A stretch of 64,000 nucleotides of DNA from Exiguobacterium sp. s193 (GTDB lineage: Bacteria > Bacillota > Bacilli > Exiguobacteriales > Exiguobacteriaceae), in assembly GCF_018618755.1 (NCBI RefSeq), contig NZ_JACSMR010000001.1, positions 124,001 to 188,000 of the forward strand. Reading direction: 5' to 3'. A program made the position numbers and the translations under genes. Under the pieces are notes generated by a model. That model did not search any database, had not been told where the DNA came from, and was given only the letters and a program-made list of their open reading frames with translations. Below are positions 55,678 through 64,000 of the stretch, one piece after another. Numbering within the stretch: position 1 is the stretch's first letter; each line of letters begins with the position of its first letter.

Positions 55678-56439
55678 ACGGACGCGCTCGATCGTAACCC
55701 CTGCTTCCCGAACAATCTCATTGATGACATGACTCGCTGCAATCAATCCACCCACCGAAGGAACAAATGCGTTCGAACTGGGTGGCATCTTCGCTTTTCG
55801 AATGACCGCTTCATCATTTCCGACGACTTGACGCACTTCTTCGATGATTTTGACGGGTGGTTCATCCGAGAAGACGACAGGAACGCCTTTATGGATGCCT
55901 TCCTTGCGTAAACGTGTCCGGATGACTTTTGCTAATGGATCATACGTCGTATCTTTGATGTCAACGATCTTAATCCGCGTCGGATCCATTTTATTAGCCA
56001 TCCCCATGCTCGAGATGATAGGAATGTTGCGCCGTTTACACTCTTTAATCAAATGAATTTTGAACGATACGGTATCTGACGCATCGATGACGTAGTCTGG
56101 TTGTTGGTCAAAAAAGGATTCGTACGTTTCTTCATTGTAGAACATCTTTAGGCGGACGATTTCTAGATCGGGATTGATTAACATCAACCGATCTGCCATC
56201 GCATCGACCTTCGGTTGTCCGACGGTCGGAAGCAAGGCGTGGATTTGCCGGTTGACGTTCGTGATATCGATATCATCCTTATCGACGAGAATCAATCGTC
56301 CGACACCGCTTCGTGCTAGTGCTTCTGCCGAAAACGATCCGACACCACCGATTCCTAAGATGGCGACAGACTTTGATGCCAATGCCTCAAGTCCCATCTT
56401 ACCGATTGCTAGTTCATTACGTGAAAATTGATGTAACAT
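55675..56439 (-). CDS. tcdA: tRNA threonylcarbamoyladenosine dehydratase TcdA (YrvM)
   Basis: E1-like enzyme that cyclises t6A37 of tRNA to ct6A with ATP. 254 residues with nucleotide loop GIGGVGSFSAEALARSGVG, DKDDIDITNVNRQ and the VIDASDTV region. Follows the 6S RNA gene and a terminator, with a TATAAT -10 at about 56474-56480. Confidence 0.93.
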   Translation of the reverse strand: MLHQFSRNELAIGKMGLEALASKSVAILGIGGVGSFSAEALARSGVGRLILVDKDDIDITNVNRQIHALLPTVGQPKVDAMADRLMLINPDLEIVRLKMFYNEETYESFFDQQPDYVIDASDTVSFKIHLIKECKRRNIPIISSMGMANKMDPTRIKIVDIKDTTYDPLAKVIRTRLRKEGIHKGVPVVFSDEPPVKIIEEVRQVVGNDEAVIRKAKMPPSSNAFVPSVGGLIAASHVINEIVREAGVTIERVR

Positions 56440-56482
56440 GTCTCTAACCTCACAATTCTCATACTGTTTTACTCGGAATTAT

Positions 56483-56513
56483 ATCATAAAAAAAAACGTC
56501 ATGCGACGTGTCT
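56483..56513 (-). terminator. Terminator downstream of 6S RNA
   Basis: Minus strand ACGTC gcat GACGT followed by nine T. Backs up the 6S RNA 3' end and shields tcdA. Confidence 0.82.
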
Positions 56514-56542
56514 TTTTTAAAGAAGCTTTTTTAATTTTAATA

Positions 56543-56747
56543 AAAAGACGATGGGACCCGAAGTGCCGTGTCGATACCTTATTTTGAACCTGCTGTGCAG
56601 GTGGGTGTCTTATCCGATTCCTATTCGTACGTCCTCCTGCTGTGTTACGAGGCATGTACTACTAGTTGGAACGTCAAACTCCCTATCAAAAAAGAGTGGC
56701 TCAAAGATAAAAGGCGGCTCTCGTACATTTCAGGAACCCCATCTGTT
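56543..56747 (-). ncRNA. ssrS: 6S RNA
   Basis: About 205 bases on the minus strand. A promoter TTGCTT (56777-56782), 17-base spacer and TATATT (56754-56759) precedes it; the RNA ends pair as GATGGG / CCCATC with an adjoining CC-GAA helix, the closing stem of 6S RNA, followed by GTCTTTTTATT. Location next to yrvM(tcdA) on the aspS side is that of B. subtilis 6S-1 RNA. 6S RNA mimics an open promoter and sequesters housekeeping RNA polymerase. Full secondary structure was not computed. Confidence 0.8.
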
Positions 56748-56753
56748 GCATTT

Positions 56754-56782
56754 AATATAGCATTCCCCTTATCGAAAAGCAA
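56754..56782 (-). promoter_or_regulatory. Promoter of 6S RNA
   Basis: TTGCTT, 17 bases, TATATT on the minus strand, placing the transcript start near 56747. It lies just past the photolyase stop codon. Confidence 0.75.
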
Positions 56783-56806
56783 CTGGTTCTGCCTCTGAAA
56801 ATTTGG

Positions 56807-58009
56807 TCATTTTTCAGTCATTTCACTTGACAACCAGCGTCGGATAAATGCTCTGTTCGGATCATATGTTTGTTGTTGAAATTCAGGATTAAACCGGGGT
56901 GTCCGGGTCGCATTTCCGACACCTGCGATATATGCCCAGTTACCGTAATTGGAGGCAACGTCGTAATCAATCAATTGCTGTTCAAAGTATCGTGCACCGA
57001 TGCGCCAATCCTGCTTCAAGTCGTGAATCAGATAACTGGCGGTAATTTGACGTCCGCGGTTCGACATCCAACCGGTCTCCTTGATTTCCCGCATGAAGGC
57101 ATCGACAAACGGTTCTCCCGTCTGTCCGGCCATCCAGGAATCGATTGCCGCCTGATTCGTCTTCCATGTCAAGCGACCGTCCTTTAAACCGTTCGGACGA
57201 AACAGCCGGTGTCCCGTCTCGCGCATCGTCAAATGGAAGAAATCACGCCACAATAATTCAAAGTATAACCAGTAAGTCGATTCATTCGCACCGTATTCCC
57301 GTTCCACCCGTTGCAGTTCTGCCATGACCCGTCGCGGAGACAGTGAACCGTTGGCAAGCCAGGCGGAGAGTTTGGAAGAATCATCAACGTTAAAGCCGTT
57401 CCGTGTTTCTTTGTAGGTGAAAATCGGCTGTTCCAGATACGCTGTTAACCGGTCCCGGCCGGCCGCCTCGCCTCCCATGAACGGGAACGCGGTTCGCGGG
57501 TCATAACCGGCTCTCGTTTGCTGCGGTTCGATATACCGTACGTTTCCGGGTGCTTCGATCGGCTCCGCGAACCGGCCACCGTGTTCGACTCTTTTCCGGA
57601 AGGCCGTAAAAACACGTTTCAGTTCGTCACTGCCGATATCTTCCCGGAGATGGAGCGTCTGGGTCTCGTACATCCGCGTCGTAAAACGCTGCTGTACTTC
57701 GTTTTCCTGTCGTGCTTCGTATTCACCCGTCATCCGGTGAAAATAAACGACGTCTTCCGGTTGAATGAACGATGTCAGTTGTTCAACCGTCTCCCCTTGT
57801 AATATTGTCAGTTCGATGCCGAGTTGCCCTAAATGATTGCGTAAGGCATGTAATGTCTCTTGCTCAAAGATGACTTGTTGCTGTCCCCGTTGTCCCCTCT
57901 CTTGTTGAATGAAGACTGCCCGAACCTCGCCTTGCTTAGCACAGGCTTGCGTCAACGCTTCATGATCGTCGACCCGTAAATCATTTCGATACCAAACGAC
58001 TCCTGCCAT
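56807..58009 (-). CDS. Cryptochrome/photolyase family protein, DASH type
   Basis: 400-residue flavoprotein using light to repair or sense DNA damage. N-terminal photolyase domain GVVWYRNDLRVDDHEALTQAC and FAD domain with ELLWRDFFHLTM, MSNRGRQITASYLIHDLKQDWR and ASNYGNWAYIAGVGN, which resemble Cry-DASH enzymes (often active on single-stranded cyclobutane dimers). ATG at 58009 follows AAAGGAG. Lies with an alkyladenine glycosylase between 6S RNA and aspS, an insertion relative to B. subtilis. Confidence 0.9.
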   Translation of the reverse strand: MAGVVWYRNDLRVDDHEALTQACAKQGEVRAVFIQQERGQRGQQQVIFEQETLHALRNHLGQLGIELTILQGETVEQLTSFIQPEDVVYFHRMTGEYEARQENEVQQRFTTRMYETQTLHLREDIGSDELKRVFTAFRKRVEHGGRFAEPIEAPGNVRYIEPQQTRAGYDPRTAFPFMGGEAAGRDRLTAYLEQPIFTYKETRNGFNVDDSSKLSAWLANGSLSPRRVMAELQRVEREYGANESTYWLYFELLWRDFFHLTMRETGHRLFRPNGLKDGRLTWKTNQAAIDSWMAGQTGEPFVDAFMREIKETGWMSNRGRQITASYLIHDLKQDWRIGARYFEQQLIDYDVASNYGNWAYIAGVGNATRTPRFNPEFQQQTYDPNRAFIRRWLSSEMTEK

Positions 58010-58152
58010 GTCACTCAACTCCTTTGTTATCTCTTACCCGTACTATCTCAATCTTCTTCCATCCTGCAAATGATTAATGTGCCGAAAAGGTTTCATCTTT
58101 TTGTTTTCGTGGAATATAATTAATACAAAACGCAGTAAGGAGTGACAGACCG

Positions 58153-58269
58153 ATGGCTAAAAAAGGTAAATTAAGAACGTTGATTACGCTCGCGACGACA
58201 GTCGGACCAATCGTCTATAAATTTTACAAACAACAACAAGCTAAAAAAACAACGAACACACCTAAATAA
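58153..58269 (+). CDS. Small hydrophobic-basic protein, 38 residues
   Basis: A 38-codon gene, MAKKGKLRTLITLATTVGP at its start, with a hydrophobic middle (LITLATTVGPIVYKF) flanked by lysines; it could lie in or on the membrane. AAGGAG precedes the ATG, a -10 TATAAT lies about 40 bases upstream, and a terminator follows directly. Function unknown. Confidence 0.65.
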   Translation: MAKKGKLRTLITLATTVGPIVYKFYKQQQAKKTTNTPK

Positions 58270-58275
58270 AGCAAC

Positions 58276-58315
58276 AAGACGCGATGGACCCCTTTGGTCC
58301 TCGCGTCTTTTTTTG
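58276..58315. terminator. Bidirectional terminator
   Basis: AAGACGCG-GGACC pairs with GGTC-CGCGTCTT, followed by seven T on the plus strand; between the 38-codon gene and the glycosylase. Confidence 0.88.
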
Positions 58316-58318
58316 TCG

Positions 58319-58903
58319 TTACTTTTTGCTGACACCGTGACTCCCTGCTTCATAAAACCGCCACGGATAGTGTGTTGCTTCACCGGCATTCGGAATCCCG
58401 ACTCGTGTCGTCTCGACGATTTGTCCGGATGGGCCCGCAACGAGTCGAAACCGTTCTTGGTACAAATCTTCACCCGACTCAGCAGTCGTTAACCCGAAAG
58501 CCTGACAGAGCTTTGCCGGTCCATTGACTAAGTTTTTTTGTTGTGCTTTCGTCAGTTCCTGATAAGATGTCTGAAATCGTCGATTGGCAACGATGTCGTG
58601 ACCCGAAAGGATTTCCGCCCCACGCAGTAAGACGGCGTACCCTTGCCCGACTTCACCACAGACGAAATTTAAGCAGTGATGCATGCCATAGGTGAAGTAG
58701 ACATAGAGATGACCCGCTTCACCGAACATCGGTGCCGTCCGCTTCGTCGGGCGTCCACTATAAGAATGTGCTGCTTGATCGTGTGGTCCGAGATACGCTT
58801 CAACCTCGACGATTCGCATCGTGACGTCATCAACCGTCAGTATACTTCCAATCACTTCTTTCCCGACGTCAAGCGGTGACCGTTCAAAAAATGAGCGTTC
58901 CAT
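58319..58903 (-). CDS. Alkyladenine DNA glycosylase (AAG/MPG family)
   Basis: Removes 3-methyladenine and other alkylated or deaminated purines. 194 residues: IVEVEAYLGPHDQAAHSYSGRPTKRTAPMFG with the catalytic Glu, and YVYFTYGMHHCLNFV, both typical of this family (B. subtilis YxlJ-like). ATG at 58903 follows AGGAGGG. Repair role together with the photolyase nearby is inference from proximity. Confidence 0.92.
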   Translation of the reverse strand: MERSFFERSPLDVGKEVIGSILTVDDVTMRIVEVEAYLGPHDQAAHSYSGRPTKRTAPMFGEAGHLYVYFTYGMHHCLNFVCGEVGQGYAVLLRGAEILSGHDIVANRRFQTSYQELTKAQQKNLVNGPAKLCQAFGLTTAESGEDLYQERFRLVAGPSGQIVETTRVGIPNAGEATHYPWRFYEAGSHGVSKK

Positions 58904-58991
58904 TTCGATTCCCTCCTCATAAAACATCTTGCAGACAAACCTGCCTTTAGATTGTGATGTTCCTATCTGTTTTGCCGCTCTTTTCTTTCTT

Positions 58992-59032
58992 AGAAAAACA
59001 GACTCCCTTCCAAAAGAGGAAGAAAGTCTGTT
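58992..59032 (-). terminator. Distal copy of the aspS terminator hairpin, with T-run
   Basis: Hairpin 58997-59032 (AACAGACT-CTTCC / GGAAG-AGTCTGTT) followed on the minus strand by TTTTTCTAAG. It is an exact 36-base copy of the hairpin at 59309-59344; only this copy has the T-run. Confidence 0.87.
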
Positions 59033-59344
59033 CAGCGTGTTTACAAACGATTAAGAAGCGTAAACATGCGGTACCAAGACATATTTTGCTCTAAACCGTC
59101 TACATGACTGGATTTCCCTCACGGTATGATCTAAAAAGCGTCACGTTTCGTTGACTCCTACGGGAAAAGTGCGTTTTTAACGCACGTTCAGAGGCAGGCA
59201 AGACCCTGCTCATTGTCCGAGGACCAAGGAGCAACGGCTTGCGCCTCGCCCGAGGAAAGCAACGAAAACAGACGCTTGATCTCCTGATAGCACGTTGTCT
59301 ACAATCTGAACAGACTCCCTTCCAAAAGAGGAAGAAAGTCTGTT
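58997..59344. mobile_element. Terminator-flanked non-coding repeat element, copy B
   Basis: Interior 59033-59308 (276 bases) between exact 36-base direct repeats, each being the aspS terminator hairpin. Ends show inverted repeats CAGNNTGTNNACAA. In reverse complement it matches copy A in several long blocks (about 35-50 bases each, with few differences). Copy B carries its own hairpin (about 59207-59234; TGCTC-GTCC / GGAC-GAGCA) that copy A lacks. No credible reading frame. Confidence 0.8.
59309..59344 (-). terminator. Proximal copy of the aspS terminator hairpin, no T-run
   Basis: The hairpin lies 7 bases past the aspS stop. On the minus strand it is followed by the element end (CAGATTGTAGACAAC), so it lacks the T-run needed for efficient termination. 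Confidence 0.8.
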
Positions 59345-59351
59345 GTACCGA

Positions 59352-61115
59352 TTATTGTTTAACGGCCGTCCGGATCGACAATTCATTTAATTGTGCGTCC
59401 GAGACCGGGCTTGGTGCTGCTGTCAACAAGTCGCTCGCTGACGCCGTTTTCGGGAACGCAATCGTATCGCGTAAATTCGTCCGTCCTGCGAGTAACATGA
59501 TCAGACGGTCAAGACCGAGTGCGATACCGGCGTGCGGCGGTGTACCGTATTCAAAGGCTTCCATTAAGAATCCGAACTGTTCGTTCGCCTCTTCTTCCGT
59601 GAAACCAAGCAATTTGAACATCCGCTCTTGGATATCACGTTCGTAAATCCGTTGCGATCCGCCACCGAGCTCATACCCGTTCAAGACAAGGTCATAGGCG
59701 ACAGCAAGGACGCTACCCGGGTCTGTTTCAAGTTTGTCGAGATCTTCGCGTCGTGGCATCGTGAATGGGTGGTGATTCGCATAGAAACGGCCGTCTTCTT
59801 CTTCGAACGTCACGAGCGGGAAGTCTGTCACCCAGAGGAAATTGAAGACCGACTCGTCAATCAAACCAAGTTCTTTCGCCAATTTCTGACGAAGTGCACC
59901 AAGGCTATCCGCGACGATTGACGCTTTTGCTGCGACGAAGACGAGTAAGTCGCCTGCTTCTGCCTCTGTCGCTGCGACGAGACGCGCAGCGGCTGCTTCG
60001 TCAAAGAATTTGGCAATTGGTCCGTTTAAGCCGTCAGGAGTCACTTTGACCCAAGCAAGACCTTTCGCACCATAAATTGCCGTGAACTCTTGTAATTTAT
60101 CGATGTCTTTGCGTGAGAAGTTGTCCGCTGCACCTTTGACGTTCAACGCTTTAACTTCGCCACCCGCTTCAAGCGCCATGTCGAAGACTTTAAAGCCTGC
60201 GCCTTTGACGGCTTCCGCAACATCAATCAGTTCGAGACCGAAGCGTGTATCCGGTTTATCCGAACCGAACCGGCTCATCGCTTCTGCATATGGCATCCGT
60301 GGGAACGGTGTTGTGATGTCTTTTCCGAGTGTTTCTTTCATGACTCGTGTCATCATCGACTCCATCATCGCATACAAGTCTTCAACGTCCATGAAGCTCG
60401 TCTCGATATCAACTTGCGTGAACTCCGGCTGACGGTCTGCCCGTAAATCTTCGTCACGGAAACACCGTGCGATTTGGAAGTAACGTTCAAAACCAGACAC
60501 CATCAATAACTGTTTAAACAACTGTGGTGATTGTGGTAACGCATAGAATTCACCCGGGTGGACACGGCTTGGTACGAGATAGTCACGCGCGCCTTCCGGT
60601 GTCGACTTCGTCAAAATCGGTGTTTCGACCTCAAGGAAGTCTTGCTCGTCAAGGAAGTTCCGCATGATGTTCGAAGCTTTCGAACGGAGACGGAATGTCT
60701 CTTGGAGCGACGGACGACGTAAATCAAGGTAGCGGTACTTCAAACGAAGATCTTCAGACGTTTGCTCTGCTTCCTCACTGATTGGGAATGGCGTCATTTT
60801 TGAAGCGTTCAAAATGACGACTTCGTCCGCAACGACTTCAACGAGCCCTGTCGGAATGTTTGGATTCGGATTTTCACGTTGTACGACTTTCCCTTTAATA
60901 TCAAGCACGTACTCGGAACGAATCGATTCTGCTAGACGGTGGGCTTGTTCGTTTTCCGGTTGGAAGACGACTTGGACGATTCCCGTCCGGTCGCGAAGAT
61001 CGAGGAAAATCAAGCCCCCGAGGTCACGTCGTTTTTGAACCCATCCTTTTAGCTGGACGGATTGTCCGATGACATCTTCCGTCACGTGTCCATTCATATG
61101 TGTGCGTCCGATCAT
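59352..61115 (-). CDS. aspS: Aspartyl-tRNA synthetase
   Basis: Class II synthetase, 587 residues: OB anticodon-binding domain ([24 protein letters not shown]), catalytic core with the bacterial GAD insertion, [18 protein letters not shown] and [15 protein letters not shown] motifs. AAAGGAGG precedes the ATG, which overlaps the hisS stop (ATGA). Expressed with hisS under the histidine T-box. Its terminator is split by repeat element B. Confidence 0.97.
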   Translation of the reverse strand: MIGRTHMNGHVTEDVIGQSVQLKGWVQKRRDLGGLIFLDLRDRTGIVQVVFQPENEQAHRLAESIRSEYVLDIKGKVVQRENPNPNIPTGLVEVVADEVVILNASKMTPFPISEEAEQTSEDLRLKYRYLDLRRPSLQETFRLRSKASNIMRNFLDEQDFLEVETPILTKSTPEGARDYLVPSRVHPGEFYALPQSPQLFKQLLMVSGFERYFQIARCFRDEDLRADRQPEFTQVDIETSFMDVEDLYAMMESMMTRVMKETLGKDITTPFPRMPYAEAMSRFGSDKPDTRFGLELIDVAEAVKGAGFKVFDMALEAGGEVKALNVKGAADNFSRKDIDKLQEFTAIYGAKGLAWVKVTPDGLNGPIAKFFDEAAAARLVAATEAEAGDLLVFVAAKASIVADSLGALRQKLAKELGLIDESVFNFLWVTDFPLVTFEEEDGRFYANHHPFTMPRREDLDKLETDPGSVLAVAYDLVLNGYELGGGSQRIYERDIQERMFKLLGFTEEEANEQFGFLMEAFEYGTPPHAGIALGLDRLIMLLAGRTNLRDTIAFPKTASASDLLTAAPSPVSDAQLNELSIRTAVKQ

Positions 61116-62392
61116 TGTGTTGCCTCCTTTAATTTTGCGACGATCGTATCTGCGACCGCCGACAAGGGAACATCTGTCTGTTCGCCTGTCTCCATGTTTT
61201 TTAATGCTGCGGCACCACGCTCGACTTCTTCATCACCGAGTATGACCGTATACCGCGCCTTCATCCGGTCCGCTGCCTTGAACTGCCCTTTAAACTTCCG
61301 TCCGAGATAATCACGGTCTGCCGTGAGTCCTTCGAGACGCATCAATTGGAGAAGGCGTGTCGCTGTTTTTTCGACTTCTTCATTGCCTTGGGCGACGATG
61401 AAGACATCGATCGCTTCGTCGATTTCCGGCAAGACTTGTTCATTCTCAAGTGCCATCAAGAGGCGCTCGATTCCGATCCCAAATCCGATCCCCGGCGTCG
61501 CAGGACCACCGATTTGTTCGACGAGTCCGTTATAACGTCCCCCGCCGCAAAGCGTCGTAATCGCACCGAAACCTTCTGCCTCGGACATGATTTCAAATGA
61601 CGTGTGGTTGTAATAGTCGAGACCACGGACGAGTGTCGGATCGATGACGTACTCGATGCCTAACGCATCAAGGTGCGACAAGACTTGATCGAAGTAATCT
61701 TTCGATGACGCGTTCAAGAAATCGAGAATCGATGGTGCCGTCGCCATACTCGGGTGATTCCGGTCGACTTTACAGTCAAGGACCCGCAACGGATTTGCTT
61801 CCAAGCGGTTTTGACAATCTTGACACAGTTCGTGTGCGACCGGCTTGAAGTGATTGACGAGTGCTTCGCGGTGTGCGGCACGACTTTCACTGTCACCAAG
61901 CGAGTTGATGACGAGTTTTAATTGCTTCAGACCAAACGACCGGTAGATGCTCATCGCGAGACTGATGACTTCCGCATCGATCGCCGGTTCTTCACTGCCA
62001 AGTGCTTCGACGCCATATTGGTGGAGCTGGCGGAAACGTCCTGCTTGCGGCCGCTCATAACGGAACATCGGTCCAATGTAGAACAATTTTGTCGGCTGGT
62101 TCGGCGCCCCGTAGAGTTTGTTCGTAACGAATGAACGCACGACCGCCGCCGTCCCTTCCGGACGAAGTGTAAATTGATCTTTCCCACGTTTTTCGAGCAT
62201 GAACATTTCTTTTTGAACGATGTCGGTCGTTTCTCCGACACCCCGTTTGAAGAGTTCTGTTTCTTCAAAGATTGGTGTCCGAATTTCTTTATAGTTGTAT
62301 CGTTTACTGATCTCACGTAATTGATTTTCGATATACTGCCAGCGTTCAACCGTCCCTGGAAGGATATCAAACGTACCGCGTGGTAATTTCAT
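61112..62392 (-). CDS. hisS: Histidyl-tRNA synthetase
   Basis: Class II synthetase, 426 residues; motif 2 [23 protein letters not shown], His-specific blocks [14 protein letters not shown] and [15 protein letters not shown], and C-terminal anticodon domain. AAGGAGG precedes the ATG. First gene of hisS-aspS, preceded by a T-box. Confidence 0.97.
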   Translation of the reverse strand: MKLPRGTFDILPGTVERWQYIENQLREISKRYNYKEIRTPIFEETELFKRGVGETTDIVQKEMFMLEKRGKDQFTLRPEGTAAVVRSFVTNKLYGAPNQPTKLFYIGPMFRYERPQAGRFRQLHQYGVEALGSEEPAIDAEVISLAMSIYRSFGLKQLKLVINSLGDSESRAAHREALVNHFKPVAHELCQDCQNRLEANPLRVLDCKVDRNHPSMATAPSILDFLNASSKDYFDQVLSHLDALGIEYVIDPTLVRGLDYYNHTSFEIMSEAEGFGAITTLCGGGRYNGLVEQIGGPATPGIGFGIGIERLLMALENEQVLPEIDEAIDVFIVAQGNEEVEKTATRLLQLMRLEGLTADRDYLGRKFKGQFKAADRMKARYTVILGDEEVERGAAALKNMETGEQTDVPLSAVADTIVAKLKEATQ

Positions 62393-62419
62393 CCTAATTC
62401 CTCCTTAAAAATGAATACA

Positions 62420-62690
62420 AAAAAGTCCTCGTCCGCAAAGGGACGAGAACTTGAAGATCCCGTGGTACCACCCTGGTTGCTGAAAAAATCAGCCACTCGG
62501 TGCAGTTAACGCCTGCTTACGATTTTCCCTACTGCAGTGTTCAGGAAAATACCTCGGAAGGGTCTTTCACCCAGTTCATCTGATCACCCTTTCAGCCAAG
62601 GGGCGACTCTCTAAGCAGACGAGGTCTTGGATTACTCCTCTTCGTCATCGGTTCTAAAATCGTTCTGTTACCATTTATATTGCATCGTTC
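62420..62690 (-). promoter_or_regulatory. Histidine T-box leader of hisS-aspS
   Basis: Minus strand: T-box motif AGGGTGGTACCACGG at about 62461-62475; the specifier segment CCTGAACACTGCAGTAGGG places CAC (His) at 62537-62539. A terminator (AAGT-CTCGTCC / GGACGAG-ACTT, six T) ends at about 62420. The specifier fits hisS, not aspS. Confidence 0.93.
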
Positions 62691-62713
62691 CCGAAGTCCT
62701 GTCAAGACTTTGG

Positions 62714-63151
62714 TCACTTTTCTAAAATTAACGTGACCGGTCCGTCATTGATGAGGGCAATATCCATCATCGCACCAAACTGACCGGTTTCGACCGTAAC
62801 CCCGTTCGAACGAAGCCGTGAGTTGAAGGCTTCATAAAGTTCGTTTGCAAGGTCCGGTTTCGCGGCTTCGGTAAATGCCGGACGCCGTCCTTTTTTGACG
62901 TCTCCGTATAACGTGAACTGGGAGACCGATAAAATTTTTCCGTCAACATCGTCGAGCGAACGATTCATCCGTTCTTCCTCATCCTCGAATACGCGTAGAC
63001 CGGCAATTTTATCCGCTAACCAATGGACTTGATCGAGCGTGTCCTCATGCGTGACACCGACGAGCAATAAGAACCCTTGGTCGATTTGACCGATGACTGC
63101 CTCGTCAACCGTCACGCTCGCTTCTTTCACGCGTTGTAAAACGACTCGCAT
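62714..63151 (-). CDS. dtd: D-aminoacyl-tRNA deacylase
   Basis: Hydrolyses D-aminoacyl-tRNA and some mischarged glycyl-tRNA. 145 residues, complete, with the SQFTLYGD motif and the C-terminal [10 protein letters not shown] motif lining the active site. Follows relA by 12 bases, the usual relA-dtd order. Confidence 0.95.
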   Translation of the reverse strand: MRVVLQRVKEASVTVDEAVIGQIDQGFLLLVGVTHEDTLDQVHWLADKIAGLRVFEDEEERMNRSLDDVDGKILSVSQFTLYGDVKKGRRPAFTEAAKPDLANELYEAFNSRLRSNGVTVETGQFGAMMDIALINDGPVTLILEK

Positions 63152-63163
63152 CCTATCCGCTCC

Positions 63164-64000
63164 TTACGTCATCATGACGCGATGCACGGCATACACGTCT
63201 GAGATTTGTTTAATCCGGTCGACGACTTTTTGTAAGTGATTGACGTTATTGATCGCGATCGTCATCGAAATCTTCGCTTGTTTACTGTCATCGCCCTTCC
63301 CGCTGACGGCAACGATATTCGTGTTTGTTGCTGAAACGGACTGCAATACTTCATTGAGCAGACCCGCACGGTCATACCCTGAGATTTCAATTTCGACATT
63401 ATAGCTTTTGACCGTCTTGCCTTCGTGTTCCCACTCAACTTCGAGCAGCCGTTCCGGATTTTGTTCATTCAAAACATTTAAGCAATCCGAACGGTGAATC
63501 GACACGCCACGTCCGCGTGTAATATAACCGACGATATCATCCCCCGGAACCGGGTTACAACAACGACTCATCCGGACGAGCATGTTATCGATCCCTTTGA
63601 CACGCACACCTTCCGGATTTTGTTTTTTCGGCCGGTCAAATGTTTTCATCTCACTGATGGCGTCATTTAACTCTAAGTTTTTCGACTCTTTGTCTTTGCG
63701 TAATTTTTCCGTCAATTTATGGGCGACCTGAGCAGCTGTCAAACCATGATAGCCGACTGCGGCATACATGTCTTCTTCTTGACCGAAGTTGAACTTTCGC
63801 GTGACGTCTTCAAGTGTTTTATCCGTGATGACTTCCTTCGGCTCAAAGCCAAGTTTTTTGACTTCTGCTTCAATCAACTCGCGACCTTTGAGGACATTTT
63901 CTTCACGCTGTTGCCGTTTGAACCATTGACGAATTTTATTTTTCGCCTGACTCGAGACACAGATTTTTAACCAGTCTTTACTTGGACCATAACTATGTTT
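63164..64000 (-). CDS. relA: Bifunctional (p)ppGpp synthetase/hydrolase RelA, C-terminal part
   Basis: The reading frame is open to the window edge; 278 residues of the C-terminal region are present, starting at KHSYGPSKDWLKICVSSQAKNKIRQW. Visible parts are the end of the TGS-adjacent helical domain, the conserved zinc-finger-like MSRCCNPVPGDDIVGYITRGRGVSIHRSDC and the ACT domain (YDRAGLLNEVLQSVSATNTNI). The catalytic domains lie outside the window. Confidence 0.95.
   Translation of the reverse strand, partial: KHSYGPSKDWLKICVSSQAKNKIRQWFKRQQREENVLKGRELIEAEVKKLGFEPKEVITDKTLEDVTRKFNFGQEEDMYAAVGYHGLTAAQVAHKLTEKLRKDKESKNLELNDAISEMKTFDRPKKQNPEGVRVKGIDNMLVRMSRCCNPVPGDDIVGYITRGRGVSIHRSDCLNVLNEQNPERLLEVEWEHEGKTVKSYNVEIEISGYDRAGLLNEVLQSVSATNTNIVAVSGKGDDSKQAKISMTIAINNVNHLQKVVDRIKQISDVYAVHRVMMT

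Noticed and set aside
56551-56798. Short plus-strand frames between tcdA and the photolyase gene
   Set aside because: They lie over the 6S RNA gene on the other strand and have no translation signals.

Overview
The window looks like a chromosomal segment of a low-to-mid GC Gram-positive bacterium, most likely Exiguobacterium (Bacillales). This is inferred from Bacillus-type gene content and order, roughly 47% GC by eye, strong AGGAGG-type ribosome binding sites, frequent TTG/GTG starts, T-box leaders, FapR operators and a Bacillus-type 6S RNA locus. No rRNA, tRNA, CRISPR array, prophage or transposase gene was found. Most genes are on the minus strand.

Layout. About 0-11.5 kb is mixed housekeeping and lineage-specific genes: a dehydrogenase start, nadE, a BsuPI-like lipoprotein, a CvfC/YpgR-like HEAT protein, a hydrolase, an acetyltransferase, two unrecognised genes, a branched-chain amino acid carrier (brnQ) behind a structured leader, a DegV protein, a coupled three-gene phosphatase operon and yjcG. 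About 11.7-39.2 kb matches the B. subtilis yjb/opp/fab neighbourhood: fabI, rodA-like, rluD-like, nadK, small alarmone synthetase, CYTH protein, spxH, pepF, coiA, cardiolipin synthase, mecA, spx, oppABCDF, trpS with a tryptophan T-box, two further oligopeptide-binding proteins, then fabF and fabH. About 39.6-64 kb matches a different B. subtilis block: mtnN, greA, udk, trmR, mltG, two yrzB-like genes, ruvX, ireB, alaS with T-box, recD2, a TPR gene, mnmA, a cysteine desulfurase, cymR, rarA, tcdA, 6S RNA, aspS, hisS with T-box, dtd and relA. A Cry-DASH photolyase, a 38-codon gene and an alkyladenine glycosylase sit between 6S RNA and aspS.

How parts work together. SpxH and MecA are ClpXP/ClpCP adaptors and Spx is the SpxH substrate, so a stress-proteolysis circuit lies within 8 kb, next to coiA. 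Fatty acid synthesis (fabI; fabH-fabF) carries FapR operators. CodY-like boxes lie by brnQ and the second oppA, suggesting nutrient control of amino acid and peptide uptake. MnmA and its cysteine desulfurase, TcdA and TrmR form a tRNA-modification group. RelA and the small alarmone synthetase both make (p)ppGpp.

The most unusual finding is a pair of about 0.3 kb non-coding elements at 39.26-39.59 kb and 59.03-59.31 kb. They are related to each other, lie in opposite orientation and share short terminal inverted repeats. Each is flanked by a direct duplication of the entire intrinsic-terminator hairpin of the adjacent gene (mtnN, 25 bp; aspS, 36 bp). In both, only the distal hairpin copy keeps its U-tract, so the element should be transcribed as a 3' UTR insert. 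This fits a small non-autonomous mobile element that targets terminators. Copy A also sits exactly at the junction of the two conserved synteny blocks.
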